From assembly GCF_001293645.1 (NCBI RefSeq), contig NZ_LBMD01000007.1, positions 1 to 64,000 of the forward strand: 64,000 nt of DNA, read 5' to 3'. Under the pieces are notes generated by a model, which searched no databases, was not told the DNA's origin, and saw nothing but the letters and a program-made list of their open reading frames with translations. Both the position numbers and the translations under genes were made by a program. Shown one piece after another: positions 62,235 to 64,000 of the stretch (within the stretch, counting starts at the first letter, position 1; each line of letters begins with the position of its first letter). The stretch is from Bacillus sp. CHD6a (GTDB lineage Bacteria; Bacillota; Bacilli; Bacillales; Bacillaceae_I).

Positions 62235-62387
62235 ATGGAAGATAGAGATGTGAGAGTTGAAAAAAGAGAAACTAAAGAAGATCGCGGTTTAGTCGCTTCA
62301 ACATTCATTAAATATACTGCCTACCTCATAATATTTTTTGGAATCATTTGGTTCATTATCAGTTATTTACTACCAATGTTCCAATAA
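62235..62387 (+). CDS. Small single-helix membrane protein
   Basis: A 50-aa frame with strong GGGAGGA seven bases before its ATG. The first 20 residues are highly charged (MEDRDVRVEKRETKEDRG), then a helix at about 27-46 (YTAYLIIFFGIIWFIISYLL). A perfect terminator follows. The clear signals make it a real gene despite its size. Divergent from the kinase. Function unknown. Confidence 0.8.
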   Translation: MEDRDVRVEKRETKEDRGLVASTFIKYTAYLIIFFGIIWFIISYLLPMFQ

Positions 62388-62392
62388 GCAAA

Positions 62393-62424
62393 CAAAGCCC
62401 AAGTCTTTGCGGACTTGGGCTTTG
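62393..62424 (+). terminator. Two-way terminator after the small membrane protein
   Basis: CAAAGCCCAAGTC (62393-62405) pairs perfectly with GACTTGGGCTTTG (62412-62424), flanked by T-rich sequence after it. It also serves the convergent TolB-like gene. Confidence 0.92.
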
Positions 62425-62438
62425 TTATATTTTCATAA

Positions 62439-63497
62439 TTAAAGAATGGTTCCAGAAAACTGAGGCATTTGTAAAGGGATGGATTGAATCTTTTCACCGT
62501 CAATATCCACTGCCCACAGTTTGTAATTCGGTTTTCCTCTCAACCAACTCTGATCCTGAATAAATAACACCCTGTTTCTGTCACGGAAGAATACCGGCTC
62601 AGTGATTAAAGTACGAAAACTTGTAATAGGCTGAACTTCTTTCCCACTCACATTCATGGTGTACATTTCATAGATATACTCTGACTTTTCACGAGGATTT
62701 TCACTTGCAGCGGAAAACGCAATGATGTCACCAGTAGGAGAGAGTTTGCCGCTATAGATAATATTTGTTTTAAATTCAAAACTAGGATTTACATATTTCT
62801 TTTCCATTGTTTGAGTATCCATGATAATAAAGGAAGAATACAGGCCTTTTTCTTCCTCTTTTCCCCACTCTACATAGCCAAGTTTCGTTCCATCTTTTGT
62901 TAAAGAGAGACTTCGCTTTTTCAAGCTTTCATCATGAGTTAGTCTCTCCTTCTTGTCACCCTTTATTGAGATGGTATATAAGTCGATGTTAGTTGGCCCT
63001 TCCTCCATTTCATTGCCTTCTTGATATTTCTTTGCTGCTAAATAGAAGATGGATTGGTCATCTTGGGAAAAAATCGCATCTGTTATTAGTTCACCATCTT
63101 TTGAAAGGCGGACGAGATCACTACCATCACTATTCATAATGTAAAGTGATCTAGTTAATGTGTTATCACCTTTTTCTTGGGATAAAAAGAGGATCTTATC
63201 CCCCTTGGAAGAAAAACGAGGATGCACATGGCTTTCTTCCTGCCTTGGGTAGGTAAGTTGATTGACATTACTGCCATCAACATCTGCTTTATATAACGCT
63301 CCATCCCCGCTTTGAAAAAAAGGAAAAACGATCGATTGATCGTCAGGAGACAGGGCCACTGTCTCCCCGAATCCATTATCAATAGGAAGCCATGACCGGG
63401 TAAATCGTTCTGAAAAGAAATATAGAAGGACGGATATGATGATGACAAATCCTATGAGGGAGATGGTGAATAGCTTTAATGTTTGTTTTTTCATCGG
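62439..63497 (-). CDS. TolB-like beta-propeller protein, membrane anchored
   Basis: Protein of 352 aa. An N-terminal helix (about 6-27, LKLFTISLIGFVIIISVLLYF) anchors a propeller of repeated WD40-like/PD40 blades: ALSPDDQSIVFPFF, VHPRFSSKGDKILFLS, AIFSQDDQSIFYLA, LTKDGTKLGYVEW, KLSPTGDIIAFSA. Expected outside the cell. ATG 63497 lies nine bases behind AAAGAGG; longer starts have none. Role unknown. Confidence 0.85.
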   Translation of the reverse strand, partial: PMKKQTLKLFTISLIGFVIIISVLLYFFSERFTRSWLPIDNGFGETVALSPDDQSIVFPFFQSGDGALYKADVDGSNVNQLTYPRQEESHVHPRFSSKGDKILFLSQEKGDNTLTRSLYIMNSDGSDLVRLSKDGELITDAIFSQDDQSIFYLAAKKYQEGNEMEEGPTNIDLYTISIKGDKKERLTHDESLKKRSLSLTKDGTKLGYVEWGKEEEKGLYSSFIIMDTQTMEKKYVNPSFEFKTNIIYSGKLSPTGDIIAFSAASENPREKSEYIYEMYTMNVSGKEVQPITSFRTLITEPVFFRDRNRVLFIQDQSWLRGKPNYKLWAVDIDGEKIQSIPLQMPQFSGTIL

Positions 63498-63594
63498 TAT
63501 CAGCCTCTTTCTCATTGATAGAATTAGTTGTTGGTAGTTTACCCTCAAATGGAAAATCCTACTTATTTTTTACTAATCATTTTTAAAAAAATGC

Positions 63595-63621
63595 AAAAAG
63601 CAACCTAATAAAAGATTGCTT
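63595..63621 (-). terminator. Weak terminator of MurG-like gene
   Basis: AAGCAA (63598-63603) pairs with TTGCTT (63616-63621), with TTTTT after it on the minus strand. Confidence 0.5.
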
Positions 63622-63645
63622 CCGTCAAATAGCATTCATATAACT

Positions 63646-64000
63646 TTATTTTGCTGTGTTTATAATTTGTTTAAGGATGATCTCTAGAGTGTTCGGTGCG
63701 CTGTCTTGGGACATGTTTTTTTGGAGTTGCTCTTTCTCGCTCTTAAGCACCTCTAATTGGTTTAAAAGTGTTTCTGTTGTAAGGTCCTCTTCGAATAAAA
63801 CTTTTGCAAACCCTTTTTTCTCAAACGATTGGGCATTTAATATTTGGTCTCCCCTGCTTGCATTCCTAGAAAGGGGTATTAATAGCATCGGCTTACGTAA
63901 CGCCAAAAATTCAAAAATTGAATTTGCGCCCGCTCTTGAGATGATGAACTCAGATGCTGCTAAAACGTCTGGTAATTCTTGATTGATATATTCAAATTGC
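63646..64000 (-). CDS. MurG-like glycosyltransferase, C-terminal part
   Basis: The last 118 codons of a gene running off the window's end. FIISRAGANSIFEFLALRKPMLLIPLS and RGDQILNAQSFEKKG match the UDP-GlcNAc-binding domain of MurG, the lipid II synthase. It may be murG or a second MurG-like copy, as the usual mur/fts neighbours are not visible. Protein start lies outside. Confidence 0.8.
   Translation of the reverse strand, partial: QFEYINQELPDVLAASEFIISRAGANSIFEFLALRKPMLLIPLSRNASRGDQILNAQSFEKKGFAKVLFEEDLTTETLLNQLEVLKSEKEQLQKNMSQDSAPNTLEIILKQIINTAK

Overview
The window looks like chromosomal DNA of a low-GC Bacillaceae species (Bacillus, Sutcliffiella or a close relative). Gene content and order match the Bacillus subtilis efp-papA-aroQ-yqhR/Q/P/O-mntR ... 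lipM-yqhL ... gcvPB/gcvPA/gcvT-yqhH-yqhG block. Further on come complete comG and dpp-ykf operons. Ribosome binding sites are strong AGGAGG types, TTG starts are common, and most operons end in clear hairpin-plus-T-run terminators. Species cannot be fixed from sequence reading alone.

Layout. (1) 1-6.3 kb: efp, papA, aroQ, yqhR, yqhQ, yqhP, yqhO and mntR, mostly minus strand. (2) 6.5-7.1 kb: a 52-bp tandem repeat array. (3) 7,173-19,109: an intact-looking Tn7-like transposon with matching ends (TGTAGCTTT...), a 5-bp target duplication (CCATA), tnsA-tnsB-tnsC-tnsD at the right end, and cargo made of an ECF sigma/anti-sigma pair, a small membrane protein and an ABC transporter with two permeases. 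(4) 19.1-22.0 kb: nrdJ, the class II ribonucleotide reductase. It is split by a 324-nt group I intron at a conserved glycine-rich site, and the transposon sits inside its transcription terminator about 20 bp past the stop codon. (5) 22.4-31.7 kb: lipM, yqhL, a DinB-like gene, the glycine cleavage genes behind a tandem glycine riboswitch, then yqhH-yqhG. (6) 31.8-38.7 kb: accessory genes, including a two-domain acetyltransferase, an oxalate decarboxylase-like bicupin, and a second ECF sigma gene paired with an anti-sigma candidate whose outer domain looks like a catalytically dead signal peptidase. (7) 38.8-47.8 kb: aminopeptidase, ptsHI, yqzE, aroK and comGA-GG. (8) 47.9-58.2 kb: dppABCDE-ykfABCD for import and recycling of cell-wall peptides, ending in an internally deleted serine hydrolase remnant. 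(9) 58.5-64 kb: a DJ-1/PfpI protein, a lone siderophore-type N-monooxygenase, a sensor kinase, a small membrane protein, a TolB-like propeller protein and the end of a MurG-like glycosyltransferase.

Most striking is the nrdJ locus. Two unrelated mobile elements exploit one gene: a self-splicing intron in the reading frame and a Tn7-like element behind it. Joining the flanks across the transposon rebuilds a perfect terminator hairpin, which supports a TnsD-guided att site at the 3' end of nrdJ, analogous to Tn7 at glmS. The ends carry TnsB-type sites in the Tn7 pattern (three spaced on the left, four 20-bp tandem on the right), and TnsA and TnsB keep catalytic residues at Tn7-like spacing. A similar 21-bp-phased array with no transposase lies near 40.2 kb. 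All of this comes from reading the sequence; no database searches were run.
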